DNA from: Lewinellaceae bacterium
GTDB taxonomy: Bacteria > Bacteroidota > Bacteroidia > Chitinophagales > Saprospiraceae
Length of the DNA stretch: 64,000 bases
Assembly: GCA_020636375.1 (NCBI GenBank)
Contig: JACJXZ010000002.1
Location: 310,001-374,000, forward strand
Direction: 5' to 3'
In this document: in pieces, positions 9,481-18,272 of the stretch
Numbering within the stretch: position 1 is the first letter of the stretch
Layout of the letters: each line of letters begins with the position of its first letter
Notes under the pieces: model-generated
Seen by the model: only the letters and a program-made list of their open reading frames with translations
Database searches by the model: none
What the model was told of the DNA's origin: nothing
Program-made: the position numbers and the translations under genes

Positions 9481-9780
9481 GGGGGGGGAGAGGGGAGATG
9501 GAGATGAGGATGGGGGAGGGGAGATGGGGAGATGGGAGATGGGATGGAGATGGAGGGAAGGGGGGGGGGAGAGAGGGAGAGGGGGGATGGGAAGAAGAGA
9601 TGATGAAAAGATGAGGAGATGGGGAAGAGGGGAAAGATGGGAGAGGGGGAAAGATGGGGAGACGGGGAGACGGGGAAAGATGGGGAGACGGGGAGACGGG
9701 GAAAGATGAGGAGACGGGGAGACGGGGAAAGATGAGGAGATGGGGGGAGAGGGAAAGATGAGGAGATGGGGAGATGGGGG
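9479..9780. repeat. 300-bp polypurine GGGGAGAT-type degenerate repeat
   Basis: The + strand is almost only G, A and T for about 300 bp, built of drifting units such as GGGGAGAC, GGGGAAAGAT and GATGAGGAGA. It has many runs of four or more G, so G-quadruplex or triplex folding is possible. It starts at the guaB stop codon. No coding potential is credible. Confidence 0.9.
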
Positions 9781-9821
9781 AGAAAAGCGCCCTGGCTGAC
9801 GACAGTCCAGGGCGCTTTTCT
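9781..9821. terminator. Bidirectional intrinsic terminator
   Basis: A perfect 15-bp stem, AGAAAAGCGCCCTGG at 9781-9795 and its complement at 9807-9821, with an 11-nt loop. The A/T ends give a U-tract for either direction. It lies between the convergent guaB (with its purine tract) and the T9SS cargo gene. Confidence 0.85.
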
Positions 9822-9842
9822 ATTTCACATCAAACACGTTCA

Positions 9843-11192
9843 TCAGTTGCTCTTGACGATGCGGCGGCTGATCTCGTCGTCGCCGACGATCAGGCGCAGC
9901 AGGTAGAGGCCGTCGGGCTGGGCGCTGAGGTCCAGCGTCCGGTTCAGGGTAGCGGTATTGGTTTCGCGCAGCACCTGCAGCTTCTGGCCGGTCAGGTTGA
10001 TCACTTCCACCTGAATGTCCTTCGGGTTATTCAGGGAGAGTTGGAGGCGGAAGGCCCCATTAGTTGGGTTGGGGCCAATAAACAGCGATTCCAGCCCTTT
10101 GATCTCCCCGGCGCCCAGGATGATATCGATGGTGCCTTCTACGGAGCAGCCGATGGCGTCGGTAACGGTAAAGGAGTGTTCTCCCGGCGACAGGTTCGTC
10201 GGCATATTGCCCGTCTGGCCATCGTCCCAAACGTAAGAATAGGGAGGCACGCCGCCGGAAGCCGACACGAAGGCCGACCCGTCGCCGTTGTTGATGGCCT
10301 CGTCGATCGTCGGGATGTTGCCGAACTGGACGATCAGGGAGTCTGTCGACACTTCACAGATGGAACCCACTGCGTTGGAGGCATCTTCGTAAACGGCGGC
10401 CCGGATAATCCAAACACCGCCCAGCATGTCAAAGTTATTAGCGCTGAGGACGCCGTTCAAGTCGGAATCGAAGGAGGACACCGGGGTGGCGTTGGTAAGG
10501 ATAAAGCCGCCGGCTATGCCGCCGGTACCGCCTAAAACATCATCGAAGCTCCAGGCGAAGCCGCCGCCCATCGGGATGGAGTCCGTTTCGTCGGTGGCCA
10601 GGTCGAAGGTTTCATCCGGGCCGCAGACGGAAGTGATCCCGGTGGTCACCAGATTCCCAACGCTGCAACCGGTCATCGGAGGTTCATCGCACATCACCTC
10701 TTCGCCAGAAACGCAGGTCAGGGCGGGGAAGCCGTTGTCGGTATTCAAATTGCCGCCGCCGCCGCATTGGCCGGCTTCGTTGATGACGATGAGGTAGGTT
10801 CCGTCTTCAGAGGCCGTCCAGGTGATGGTGCAGCCGTCGCCGTCGCCGGGGCCGAAAGCGTCGACCGCGCCGCTGGGGGCGATGATCGTAAACTCCGGCA
10901 CCCAGGAGCCGGCGCCCGGGCCGTTGCACATGCTGAACGCGTAGGTCGTGCCGGCAACGAAATTGTCCACACCATAGGCTTCGGCAGCCCATACCTGGAA
11001 AGCAGTGATCTCATTGAAGGGGCAGCCCATGCCTTCGTCGACGGGCGCGCCGCCGAAAGAGGTATTGAAATCATTCCAGCCGCTGGTTGGCGAGGGGTTT
11101 ATCCAGTCCAGGCACTGCGCCCCGGCAGAAAAGGAAAAGCCCATCATCAGAAAGGCTAAGGAATACAAAGTAATGGTAAATCGTGTTTTCAT
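9843..11192 (-). CDS. Secreted protein with SprB repeat and T9SS sorting domain
   Basis: 449 aa. Signal peptide to about residue 25 (FSFSAGAQ). A cysteine-containing N-terminal region of unknown fold carries many Gly/Asp residues. A SprB-type repeat follows (SGGVPPYSYVWDDGQTG), and then a type A T9SS C-terminal domain with GPNPTNGAF, VINLTGQKL and GLYLLRL. The protein is expected to cross the inner membrane by Sec and the outer membrane by T9SS. The function of the N-terminal region is not recognised. Confidence 0.82.
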   Translation of the reverse strand: MKTRFTITLYSLAFLMMGFSFSAGAQCLDWINPSPTSGWNDFNTSFGGAPVDEGMGCPFNEITAFQVWAAEAYGVDNFVAGTTYAFSMCNGPGAGSWVPEFTIIAPSGAVDAFGPGDGDGCTITWTASEDGTYLIVINEAGQCGGGGNLNTDNGFPALTCVSGEEVMCDEPPMTGCSVGNLVTTGITSVCGPDETFDLATDETDSIPMGGGFAWSFDDVLGGTGGIAGGFILTNATPVSSFDSDLNGVLSANNFDMLGGVWIIRAAVYEDASNAVGSICEVSTDSLIVQFGNIPTIDEAINNGDGSAFVSASGGVPPYSYVWDDGQTGNMPTNLSPGEHSFTVTDAIGCSVEGTIDIILGAGEIKGLESLFIGPNPTNGAFRLQLSLNNPKDIQVEVINLTGQKLQVLRETNTATLNRTLDLSAQPDGLYLLRLIVGDDEISRRIVKSN

Positions 11193-11493
11193 AAATTATT
11201 TTTCAGTAGATGATTAAAAACGATTGATTGCTTTTCCGGTGAAAAACCGCATGGTTTTCTCTGTTTTCCAGGCCACTTTTATCGTTCATGCGGCTTAGAA
11301 TGTTATATTGGCACCGGCGCGCCGGCACCATGTGCTGAGCCGTGCCGCCGGCAAGTTGATGCAGCAGGACGATTATGTCAAGATTGATGGGATTAAAGGA
11401 TTTGGCACAAATTGGGGCTAATATCCGCTATTCAGGCCACAATTTCGGAAAATCTGATGTAATTTAAATGACAATCCAGGCAAACCTACATAA
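11193..11493. other. Divergent intergenic region
   Basis: About 300 bp between two divergent genes; it should hold both promoters but no clear TAnnTTTG box was identified. It contains the 12-bp perfect palindrome CCGGCGCGCCGG (11314-11325). No coding signal or tRNA was seen. Confidence 0.4.
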
Positions 11494-12129
11494 ATGGCTA
11501 ATGGAATAAGTGAAAAAAACAGGAAGCTGCCGCGATCGTTCTTTACCCGGAGCGATGTCCTGGAGGTTAGCCGCGACCTGCTGGGCAAATACCTGGTGAC
11601 GGATTTCGGCCAGGGCCGCACCGCCGGGCGCATCGTGGAGGCGGAGGCCTACCGCGCCCCGGATGACAAGGCCTGCCACGCCTACGGCAACCGCCTCACC
11701 GACCGCACCCGGGTGATGTTCGCCCGCGGCGGTCACGCCTATATTTACCTCTGCTACGGCATCCACCACCTGTTCAACGTAGTGTCCGGAAGGGAAGGAA
11801 TGGCGCATGCCGTGCTGATCCGGGCGCTGGAACCGGCCGAGAACATCCCCCTGATGCTGCAGCGCCGCCGCATGCAGCAGTTGGCGCCCCGGCTCACTGC
11901 CGGCCCGGGGGTGCTGTCGCAGGCCCTGGGCATTACCCGGCACTTTACGGGTGTTGATTTACTGGATCCCGAAAGCCCCATCTGGATTGAAGACCGGGAT
12001 ATGCCGGCCACTGCGGAGGAAATCGCCGCCAGCCCCCGCATCGGGGTCGGCTATGCCGAAGAGTGCGCTGCCTGGGAATGGCGGTTTTTCCTGAAGGGGA
12101 ATGTGTGGGTGAGTGGGGGGAGTGAATGA
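11494..12129 (+). CDS. 3-methyladenine DNA glycosylase, AAG/MPG family
   Basis: 211 aa. Family landmarks: FFTRSDVLEVSRDLLGKYL near the N-terminus, the active-site region RIVEAEAYRAPDDKACHAY, then RNA-binding-like GGHAYIYLCYGIHHLFNVV and TAGPGVLSQALGI. The enzyme excises alkylated and deaminated purines in base-excision repair. The last residues (VWVSGGSE) and the TGA stop are encoded by the GAGTGAAT-type repeat that follows, so the natural C-terminus may have been replaced or extended by the repeat. Confidence 0.92.
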   Translation: MANGISEKNRKLPRSFFTRSDVLEVSRDLLGKYLVTDFGQGRTAGRIVEAEAYRAPDDKACHAYGNRLTDRTRVMFARGGHAYIYLCYGIHHLFNVVSGREGMAHAVLIRALEPAENIPLMLQRRRMQQLAPRLTAGPGVLSQALGITRHFTGVDLLDPESPIWIEDRDMPATAEEIAASPRIGVGYAEECAAWEWRFFLKGNVWVSGGSE

Positions 12130-12202
12130 ATGAGTGAAGGAGTGAGTGAAGGAGTGAGTGAAGGAGTGAGTGAAGGAGTGAAGGAGTGAAGGAGTGAATG
12201 AA
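12112..12202. repeat. GAGTGAAG/GAGTGAGTGAAG tandem array
   Basis: About ten units of GAGTGAAG, GAGTGAGT and GAATGAAT run in tandem after the glycosylase gene. The array contains that gene's TGA stop (12127-12129). It is the same family as the 1532-1581 array. Confidence 0.88.
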
Positions 12203-12252
12203 GCAATCCACAGTAAATCTCTGTCGTTAACAGTTCAGTTACCAAGGAAACT

Positions 12253-13557
12253 ATGATGAAGAAAACACACTTTTACATTCTGCTGCTGCTGATTTGCCAA
12301 CCCCTTCTCCTGCCGGCCCAGGATCAGGCGGCCTTCCCCAGTGAAGATTTCATCTACATGGATTATATCCGGTCCGTGAAATTTCACATCGAAGGGATAT
12401 TCCTCTCCTACCCCATCATCGAACTGGGGGGCGCCGCCCGGCTCAACCTTTCTTTTGACGACCTGGACGGAGACACCAAAGACTATTTCTATAAAGTAGT
12501 CCATTGCGACCGCGACTGGAAGCCGTCCCAACTGGCAGAGCTGGAATACGTGGACGGATACACCGAAGAACGCCTGCAGAACTTCCAGTTTTCGTTTAAG
12601 ACGCTCTGGCCCTATACCCACTACGAGCTCACGTTGCCCAACCGGGATACCCGCTTCACCAAATCGGGCAACTACATGTTGCTGATCTACGACGACACCT
12701 ACGACCGCCAGCTGGTGCTGGCGCGCCGCTTCGTCGTCGTGGAGTCCAAGGTCTCGATCGCGCCCCAAATCCTGAGGGCCAGCCAGGTTTCAAAATTCCG
12801 GACCCACCAGGAGATCGACTTCGTGGTCAACCACGAGCAGCTCAAGATCCAGAACCCCATGCTGGAAGTGCGGGCGACCGTCCTGCAGAACGGCCGCTGG
12901 GACAATGCCCTGACCGATATCCCGCCGAAGTTCATCCGCGCCAACTCCCTGCTCTTCGACCATCAGGACAAGGTCGTCTTTCCCGGCGGCAAGGAGTTCC
13001 GGTTCCTGGACCTGCGCAGCTTCCGGCTGGTTTCTTTTAATGTGTATTCCATCGAAAGGACGGACGAAGGGTTTCTCGTGCAGCTGAAATACGACGAGCC
13101 GCGCTCGGGGCAATCCTACACTACCTTCCAGGACCTGAACGGCAATTTCGTCATCGAGACCACCGACCAGGCCAACAACCAACTCTCCGCCGAATACGCC
13201 GAAGTGGTCTTCTACCTGAAGGTTCCCTATCCATACCCCGGCCAGGAAGTGTACCTCTTCGGCGGCCTGACCGACTGGACCATCCTGCCGGAATACCGCA
13301 TGGAATACGACAGCGAGCTCGGCGCCTACGTCGGCCAGGCCATCCTCAAACAAGGCTATTACGACTACGCCTACGCCACCCTCCCGCTGCCGTCCAACGA
13401 CCGCAAAAAAGACAACATCCCGGTCCCGGACATCACGGAGGTGGAAGGCACCTGGCACGAGACGGAAAACCAGTACACTATTCTAATCTACTACCGCCCC
13501 TTCGGCAGCCGCTATGATCAGGTAATCGGTTCGGTGTCTTTTACGTCGAACTTGTGA
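12253..13557 (+). CDS. Type IX secretion system plug protein (DUF5103)
   Basis: 434 aa with a signal peptide ending near LLPAQ. The N-terminal domain is that of the DUF5103/T9SS plug family (DFIYMDYIRSVKFH, YFYKVVHCDRDWKPSQL, YVDGYTEERL, LTKSGNY-like TKSGNYMLLIYDD), and the C-terminal part contains YPGQEVYLFGGLTDW. In Flavobacterium the plug protein seals the SprA translocon pore on the periplasmic side. The same role is inferred here from family membership. The gene is monocistronic as far as visible and is flanked by repeats on both sides. Confidence 0.88.
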   Translation: MMKKTHFYILLLLICQPLLLPAQDQAAFPSEDFIYMDYIRSVKFHIEGIFLSYPIIELGGAARLNLSFDDLDGDTKDYFYKVVHCDRDWKPSQLAELEYVDGYTEERLQNFQFSFKTLWPYTHYELTLPNRDTRFTKSGNYMLLIYDDTYDRQLVLARRFVVVESKVSIAPQILRASQVSKFRTHQEIDFVVNHEQLKIQNPMLEVRATVLQNGRWDNALTDIPPKFIRANSLLFDHQDKVVFPGGKEFRFLDLRSFRLVSFNVYSIERTDEGFLVQLKYDEPRSGQSYTTFQDLNGNFVIETTDQANNQLSAEYAEVVFYLKVPYPYPGQEVYLFGGLTDWTILPEYRMEYDSELGAYVGQAILKQGYYDYAYATLPLPSNDRKKDNIPVPDITEVEGTWHETENQYTILIYYRPFGSRYDQVIGSVSFTSNL

Positions 13558-13560
13558 TCG

Positions 13561-13720
13561 TGCATTATGGTATTGCGGTGTTATGGTATTGCGGTTGGCC
13601 TAATGCAAGCCCTGCATTCGCCCCAACCTGGACTCCATTGGAGCAAGCCTTCATAAACACCAGGCCGCAAAACCGCAAAACCGCAATACCACAATACCGC
13701 AACGCCGAAACACCAAATCA
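13561..13720. repeat. Inverted repeat of GTTATGGTATTGCGG motifs
   Basis: GGTATTGCGGTGTTATGGTA on the left (13568-13587) pairs imperfectly with several CCGCAATACCACAATACCGC-type copies on the right (13664-13702). The same motif builds the hairpin at 50352-50419. It lies between the plug gene and the efflux genes. Confidence 0.75.
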
Positions 13721-13818
13721 CGCCGCTATTCATCCGATAGAATTCCCCGTTGATATAAAATATTTCGGGAAAAAGCCTACCTTATGTTACTATTGCACTT
13801 ACTAAAAAAACATCGGTT

Positions 13819-15252
13819 ATGTTAGTCAGAATTACCCTACTGTTGTCCGGCCTGGTGCTTTTTGCTGCACAGGCCGTTCATGCTCAAAACACCTGGCCGC
13901 TTGAAAAGTGCATCCAGTATGCACAGCAAAACAACCTCAGCACCAAGCAGGCCCAGTACAACATCCAGGACGCCCAGCTGGTGGAGAAGCTCAACCAGTT
14001 CAGCCGCCTGCCCAACGTCAGCGCCCGCGCCAGCGCCGGCTACCAGTTCGGCCGGACCATCGACCCGACCACCAACTCCTTCAACAACCAGCGCATCGGC
14101 TTCAACAGCTTTGCCGTCGAAGCGGGCCTGACCATCTACGACGGAAGCCGGATCACCAATTCCGTCAAGCAAAGCAAAAAGGACCTGGAAGCCGCCCGCC
14201 TCGACGCCCAGGCCACCACCAACGACATCTCCCTGAACATCGCCTCCGCCTACCTGAGCATCCTTCTGGCCGAAGAGCAACTGGCCAACGCCCGGAAACG
14301 GCTGGAGCTGTCGCAGGAGCAACTGCAGCAAACCGACAAGCTCATCCAGGCCGGCTCCCTGCCGCCCAACGACCGGCTGGACTTCCTGGCCCAGATCGCC
14401 CTGGACGAACAGGCCATCGTCGAATCCCAGAACATGGTAGCCATCGGCTACCTCAACCTCAAGCAGCTGATGGAAGTAGACCCCAACGAGGACATCCGGA
14501 TCGTCCGCCCGGAAAGCATCGACGTACCAGCCGGAGCCGACCCGCGCGCCTACCGCCTCGACGAAGTGTACACCGCCGCCCTGCAGACGCAACCCCAGAT
14601 CCGCGCCGCCGACCTGCGGCTGGAGAGCGCCCAGATCCAGGAAGACATCGCCCGCTCAGGCATGCTGCCCACGCTCTCCGTCTTCGCCAGCCTGAACACC
14701 AACTATTCCAGCGCCTTCCAGGCGCCTATCATAGGGCCCACTTCGAGCATGGAAACCGTTTACATCAACGGCATGCCGGTCGACATCGAGTTCAGAGGAG
14801 AAGGCCCCATAGATTTCGAACAGGTTTCCTATTCCGACCAGATCAACGAAAACTTCGGCCAGACCGTAGGCGCCAGCCTGCGCATCCCCATCTACAGCAA
14901 CCACAGCAACCGCATCCAGATGGAACGCGCCCGCCTCAATGCCCTGAATACCGAAGTCGTCAACCGGCAACAACGCAACCAACTGAAAACCGACGTGCAG
15001 CGGTCCATCGCCGACGCCCGCGCCGCCCGCGAAAGCTATTTCGCTGCCCAGCGATCCGTCGACGCCGCCCAGGCCGCCTTCGACAACGCCGAAAAGCGCT
15101 TCCAGCTCGGCGCCATCAACACCCTGGAATACACCACCGCCCGCAACAACCTCGACCGCGCCCAGGTGGACCTCATCCGGTCCAAGTACCAGTACATTTT
15201 TAACCTGAAAACCGTAGACTTCTACCTCGGCCGGCCGATCACGTTAGATTAA
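13819..15252 (+). CDS. TolC family outer-membrane efflux protein
   Basis: 477 aa with a signal peptide ending at AVHAQ. TolC-type architecture: two similar halves, each rich in long amphipathic helices with heptad character (for example about residues 100-180 and 350-440), and the family start WPLEKCIQYAQQNNLSTKQAQ. It would form the trimeric outer-membrane channel of a tripartite efflux or type I export system together with the adaptor encoded 63 bp downstream. A small hairpin (GCACCGTG / CACGGTGC, 15259-15285) separates the two genes. Confidence 0.9.
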   Translation: MLVRITLLLSGLVLFAAQAVHAQNTWPLEKCIQYAQQNNLSTKQAQYNIQDAQLVEKLNQFSRLPNVSARASAGYQFGRTIDPTTNSFNNQRIGFNSFAVEAGLTIYDGSRITNSVKQSKKDLEAARLDAQATTNDISLNIASAYLSILLAEEQLANARKRLELSQEQLQQTDKLIQAGSLPPNDRLDFLAQIALDEQAIVESQNMVAIGYLNLKQLMEVDPNEDIRIVRPESIDVPAGADPRAYRLDEVYTAALQTQPQIRAADLRLESAQIQEDIARSGMLPTLSVFASLNTNYSSAFQAPIIGPTSSMETVYINGMPVDIEFRGEGPIDFEQVSYSDQINENFGQTVGASLRIPIYSNHSNRIQMERARLNALNTEVVNRQQRNQLKTDVQRSIADARAARESYFAAQRSVDAAQAAFDNAEKRFQLGAINTLEYTTARNNLDRAQVDLIRSKYQYIFNLKTVDFYLGRPITLD

Positions 15253-15315
15253 CAGCATGCACCGTGCGGTAAAACTTCACGGTGCAAATTCCATTCAGAA
15301 AAGCTCTCAAAGCAC

Positions 15316-16710
15316 ATGGCAAAACCGAAGAATCGCAACAATGCCCTCATCTTTGTCCTGCTGGCCGTCATCGTCGCCCTCGTGGGCTTCCTGATCTGGC
15401 GCAACCAGAGCAAACCGAAGGGGGAAAAAGTCGCCGTCGAAAAGGCGGAAAAACGGACCATCACCGAAAAGGTGTCCGCCAGCGGTAAAGTATTCCCGCA
15501 GACGGAGGTCAAAATCAGCTCCGACGTGTCCGGAGAGATCGTTGAGTTGCTCGTCGAAGAGGGCGACTCGGTGGTCAGCGGCCAGTTGCTGGCGCGGATC
15601 GACCCCGACGCCTACCAGTCGCAGGTAGAGCGCGGGGTGGCCGGCGTCAACACCGCCAAGGCTCAGATGGCCAACGCCCGCTCCCAGATCGAGCAGTTCA
15701 AGGCCCAGGAAAAGCAGATCGAGGCGCAGCTGATCAACGCCCGCGAAATCCACGAGCGCAACGTCAAGCTCAAAAAGGAAGGCGTGATCGCCGAGGCGGA
15801 CTACCAGCAGTCGCTGTCCAACCTGCGGGCGCTGGAGGCCAACCTCAGCGCCGCCCAGGCCAACATCAAGGCGGCCGAGGAGAGCGCCCGCGCCGCCAAA
15901 TTCCAGGTGGAAAGCTCGGAGGCTACCCTGAAGGAGCTGCGCACCAGCCTGCGGCGCACCGACATCTTCGCGCCCATGAACGGCATCGTCTCCCGCCTCA
16001 ACGTGGAGGAAGGGGAACGGGTTGTGGGCACCATCCAGATGACCGGCACCGAAATGATGCGCATCGCCAACCTCAACGCCATGGAAGTGCGGGTGGAGGT
16101 GAGCGAGAACGACATCCCCCGCGTCACCTTCGGCGACGAGGTGGAGATCGAAGTGGACGCCTACCTCGACCGCATCTTCCGGGGGCGGGTCACCCAGATC
16201 GCCAACTCCTCGACCAGCACCGGCACCACGGCCGCCCTGACCAGCGACCAGGTGACCAACTTCGAGGTGCGGATCAACATCGAGCAGGAGTCGTACAAAG
16301 ACCTCATCGACGCCAACAACCCCTACCCTTTCCGGCCCGGCATGTCGGCATCGGTAGACATCAAGACGGAAAAGGTGGCCGGCGCGCTGTCTGTGCCTAT
16401 CCAGGCGGTAACTACCCGGGAGAAGGACGCCGACAAGAAGAAGGCCAAGGCCCGGCAGGTGGCCGACAAGGGAGAAGAGGAGGATGTTGAAAAGGACCTG
16501 ATCGAGGTGGTGTTCATCGTCCGGGGCGACACCGTCCACATGTCGGAGGTCAAGACCGGCATCCAGGACGATACCTACATCCAGATCACCTCCGGCCTGG
16601 AGGAAGGGGAAGAGGTGGTCATCGCGCCCTACGCCGCCATTGCGCGCAAGCTGGAGCCGGGGGGGGAGGTGCATGTGGTGAAGGAGGAGGAGTTGTATAA
16701 GAAAGAATAA
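15316..16710 (+). CDS. HlyD/RND-type periplasmic adaptor (MacA-like)
   Basis: 464 aa. One N-terminal membrane anchor (residues about 8-26), a lipoyl-like half motif near GKVFPQTEVKISSDVSGEIVELLVEEGDSV, a long coiled coil (about 110-200), the second lipoyl half RRTDIFAPMNGIVSRLNVEEGE, then a beta-barrel domain (VRVEVSENDIPRVTFGDEVEIEV). It links an inner-membrane pump to the TolC protein encoded upstream. No ABC or RND pump follows; the next 400 bp are repeats and then an unrelated gene, so the pump must lie elsewhere or was lost. Confidence 0.88.
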   Translation: MAKPKNRNNALIFVLLAVIVALVGFLIWRNQSKPKGEKVAVEKAEKRTITEKVSASGKVFPQTEVKISSDVSGEIVELLVEEGDSVVSGQLLARIDPDAYQSQVERGVAGVNTAKAQMANARSQIEQFKAQEKQIEAQLINAREIHERNVKLKKEGVIAEADYQQSLSNLRALEANLSAAQANIKAAEESARAAKFQVESSEATLKELRTSLRRTDIFAPMNGIVSRLNVEEGERVVGTIQMTGTEMMRIANLNAMEVRVEVSENDIPRVTFGDEVEIEVDAYLDRIFRGRVTQIANSSTSTGTTAALTSDQVTNFEVRINIEQESYKDLIDANNPYPFRPGMSASVDIKTEKVAGALSVPIQAVTTREKDADKKKAKARQVADKGEEEDVEKDLIEVVFIVRGDTVHMSEVKTGIQDDTYIQITSGLEEGEEVVIAPYAAIARKLEPGGEVHVVKEEELYKKE

Positions 16711-16749
16711 GCCAAACAGAATTTGCGACATTTGATGTGCAATGTGCGG

Positions 16750-17060
16750 CCGTCTCTACGAGCGTTCGACCTATGCGGACTATGTGGCAAAATACGCTGC
16801 TCCGCGGATGCCCCCCGCTTTTGAACCACATAGAGCACATAGCACAGGCCTATGTGGCCTATGTGATAAAAAAACCTTTGCGGCCCAACCCCGGCGGCCC
16901 GACGCTTCTGAACCACATAGAGCACATAGCACAGGCCTATGTGGCCTATGTGATAAAAAAACCTTTGCGGCCCAACCCCGGCGGCCCGACGCTTTTGAAC
17001 CACATAGTACACATAGCGCACATAGCACAGGGTTATGCGGCAAAAAAACGCTCTTCCGGA
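16750..17060. repeat. 87-bp tandem repeat with CTATGTGG/CCACATAG arms
   Basis: Two nearly identical 87-bp units (16824-16910 and 16911-16997) are flanked by diverged partial copies on either side. Each unit contains CCACATAGAGCACATAGCAC and GCCTATGTGGCCTATGTG, which are mutually complementary and could form a hairpin. The unit length is a multiple of three so the frame stays open through it, but the text is not protein-like. A partial copy recurs near 25825-25850. Confidence 0.85.
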
Positions 17061-17119
17061 GATGCCCACCACTTTATATTTTCGCAGCCGGACAAAACTA
17101 CCATGCCCAGGTTTTAAAA

Positions 17120-17734
17120 ATGACACATCCACATCCAGCCATCGAAGACAAAACATTGATCCTATTCATCCGCAACCCGGAAAAAGGCAAGGTCAAGACC
17201 CGCCTGGCAAAAGGCGTGGGTGAAGAAAAGGCATTACGCATCTACCAGGCCCTGCTGGAGCATACCCGCCGGCAGGCCCTTGCCGTGAGGGCCCGGCGCC
17301 TGCTGTTCTACGCTGATTACATCAACCGGGGCGATGCGTGGAAGGAAGCGGATTTTGAGAAACACCTCCAGGAGGGCGAAGATTTGGGCGCCCGCATGCA
17401 GCACTCCTTTGAAGTGGCCCTGCGGCAGGCCCGCTCTGCCCTGATCGTCGGCAGCGACATCGCCCAGCTTTCCGCCCGGATCATAGAAGATGCCTTCCGG
17501 CAACTGCAAACGCACGATTTCGTGGTCGGCCCGGCCAAAGACGGGGGGTATTACCTGCTGGGCATGAAGGCCCCCACCCCTACCCTCTTCCAGGGGATCG
17601 AATGGAGCACGACCACCGTTTTTGCAGAGACCATAGCCATCATTGAAGGCATGGGCAAAACCTGCGCCCTGGCGCCGGAGCTGTCGGATATTGATTATGC
17701 GGAGGATTGGGAAAGGTATGGGTGGAGGGTGTAA
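17120..17734 (+). CDS. DUF2064 / TIGR04282-type glycosyltransferase
   Basis: 204 aa from ATG 17120. Family text is clear: LILFIRNPEKGKVKTRLAK at the start, ALIVGSDIAQLSARII, DFVVGPAKDGGYYLLGMK and WSTTTVF. This is a GT-A-like nucleotide-diphospho-sugar transferase fold; some members are annotated in arsenosugar biosynthesis, but arsenic genes are not present here, so the substrate is open. The frame extends upstream through the 87-bp repeats to 16742, which is rejected as a start because that part is repeat. Confidence 0.85.
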   Translation: MTHPHPAIEDKTLILFIRNPEKGKVKTRLAKGVGEEKALRIYQALLEHTRRQALAVRARRLLFYADYINRGDAWKEADFEKHLQEGEDLGARMQHSFEVALRQARSALIVGSDIAQLSARIIEDAFRQLQTHDFVVGPAKDGGYYLLGMKAPTPTLFQGIEWSTTTVFAETIAIIEGMGKTCALAPELSDIDYAEDWERYGWRV

Positions 17735-18272
17735 CGAAAACATTGCATAAAATGGAGTAAGTGCATGGACTGCCCGTCTCTTTCGAGCCGGGTAAAAATT
17801 AGTGAAGTAGTGAATGACTGATTAACAGGGGCTTAGAGTAAGGCCAGGCTACCCGTCTAACGTTGGATACCCAATTGAGCCTGCGTACACCGCACAGCAC
17901 TCAGGACTGCCGTTGGCCTCGTACATCGTACACGATCCCGGCACCCTTTGTCCAACGTTAGACAGATAGCCGAAGGCCATGTATCAGCGCCATTCACACC
18001 CTGGCCTACTGCATTCACCCTCCCAGATGGCAACTTTAACAAAATAAGATTTGTATTTTCCGCAAAAAAGGATTTGCTTTGTATCCAGATGCGCTTTTCA
18101 CTCGTTTGAATATTTTGCGCGCCCTTCGATAAACAAACCACTGTGAATAATTTTTGAGCATTTCGTTTGCTGGCTTGCAAGGATGGGCTGATCCTGGAAA
18201 AGAATCCTTGCTGATGGCAAGCATTTGGAATATCCTAAAAACTTTAAACTTATGGTGGTTTTTCCTCAAAAC
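17735..18272. other. Intergenic region holding a TIR element
   Basis: About 540 bp without a credible gene. Its main content is the 125-bp terminal-inverted-repeat element at 17847-17971. Base composition falls to AT-rich after about 18030, ahead of the AT-rich metalloprotease gene. Confidence 0.5.
17847..17971. mobile_element. MITE-like element, GGCTACCCGTCTAACG termini
   Basis: The left end GGCTACCCGTCTAACGTTGG and the right end (17951-17971) are inverted copies with two mismatches over 21 bp. The interior has no ORF. Relatives with GGCTACCCGTCTGA-type ends lie at 24030-24148, 34101-34227 and 41718-41806. No transposase is carried, so it would need help in trans. Confidence 0.7.

Noticed and set aside
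9479..9780. CRISPR array
   Set aside because: Units drift, spacers are absent and no cas gene is in the window. None of the other repeat arrays has repeat-spacer regularity either.
16742..16830. MCGRLYERSTY opening that resembles SRAP/HMCES proteins (MCGR...)
   Set aside because: The DNA after the first codons aligns to the 87-bp repeat unit (CTATGYGG, CCGCGG, GCTTTTGAACCACATAG), so the match is a chance reading of repeat sequence, not a gene.
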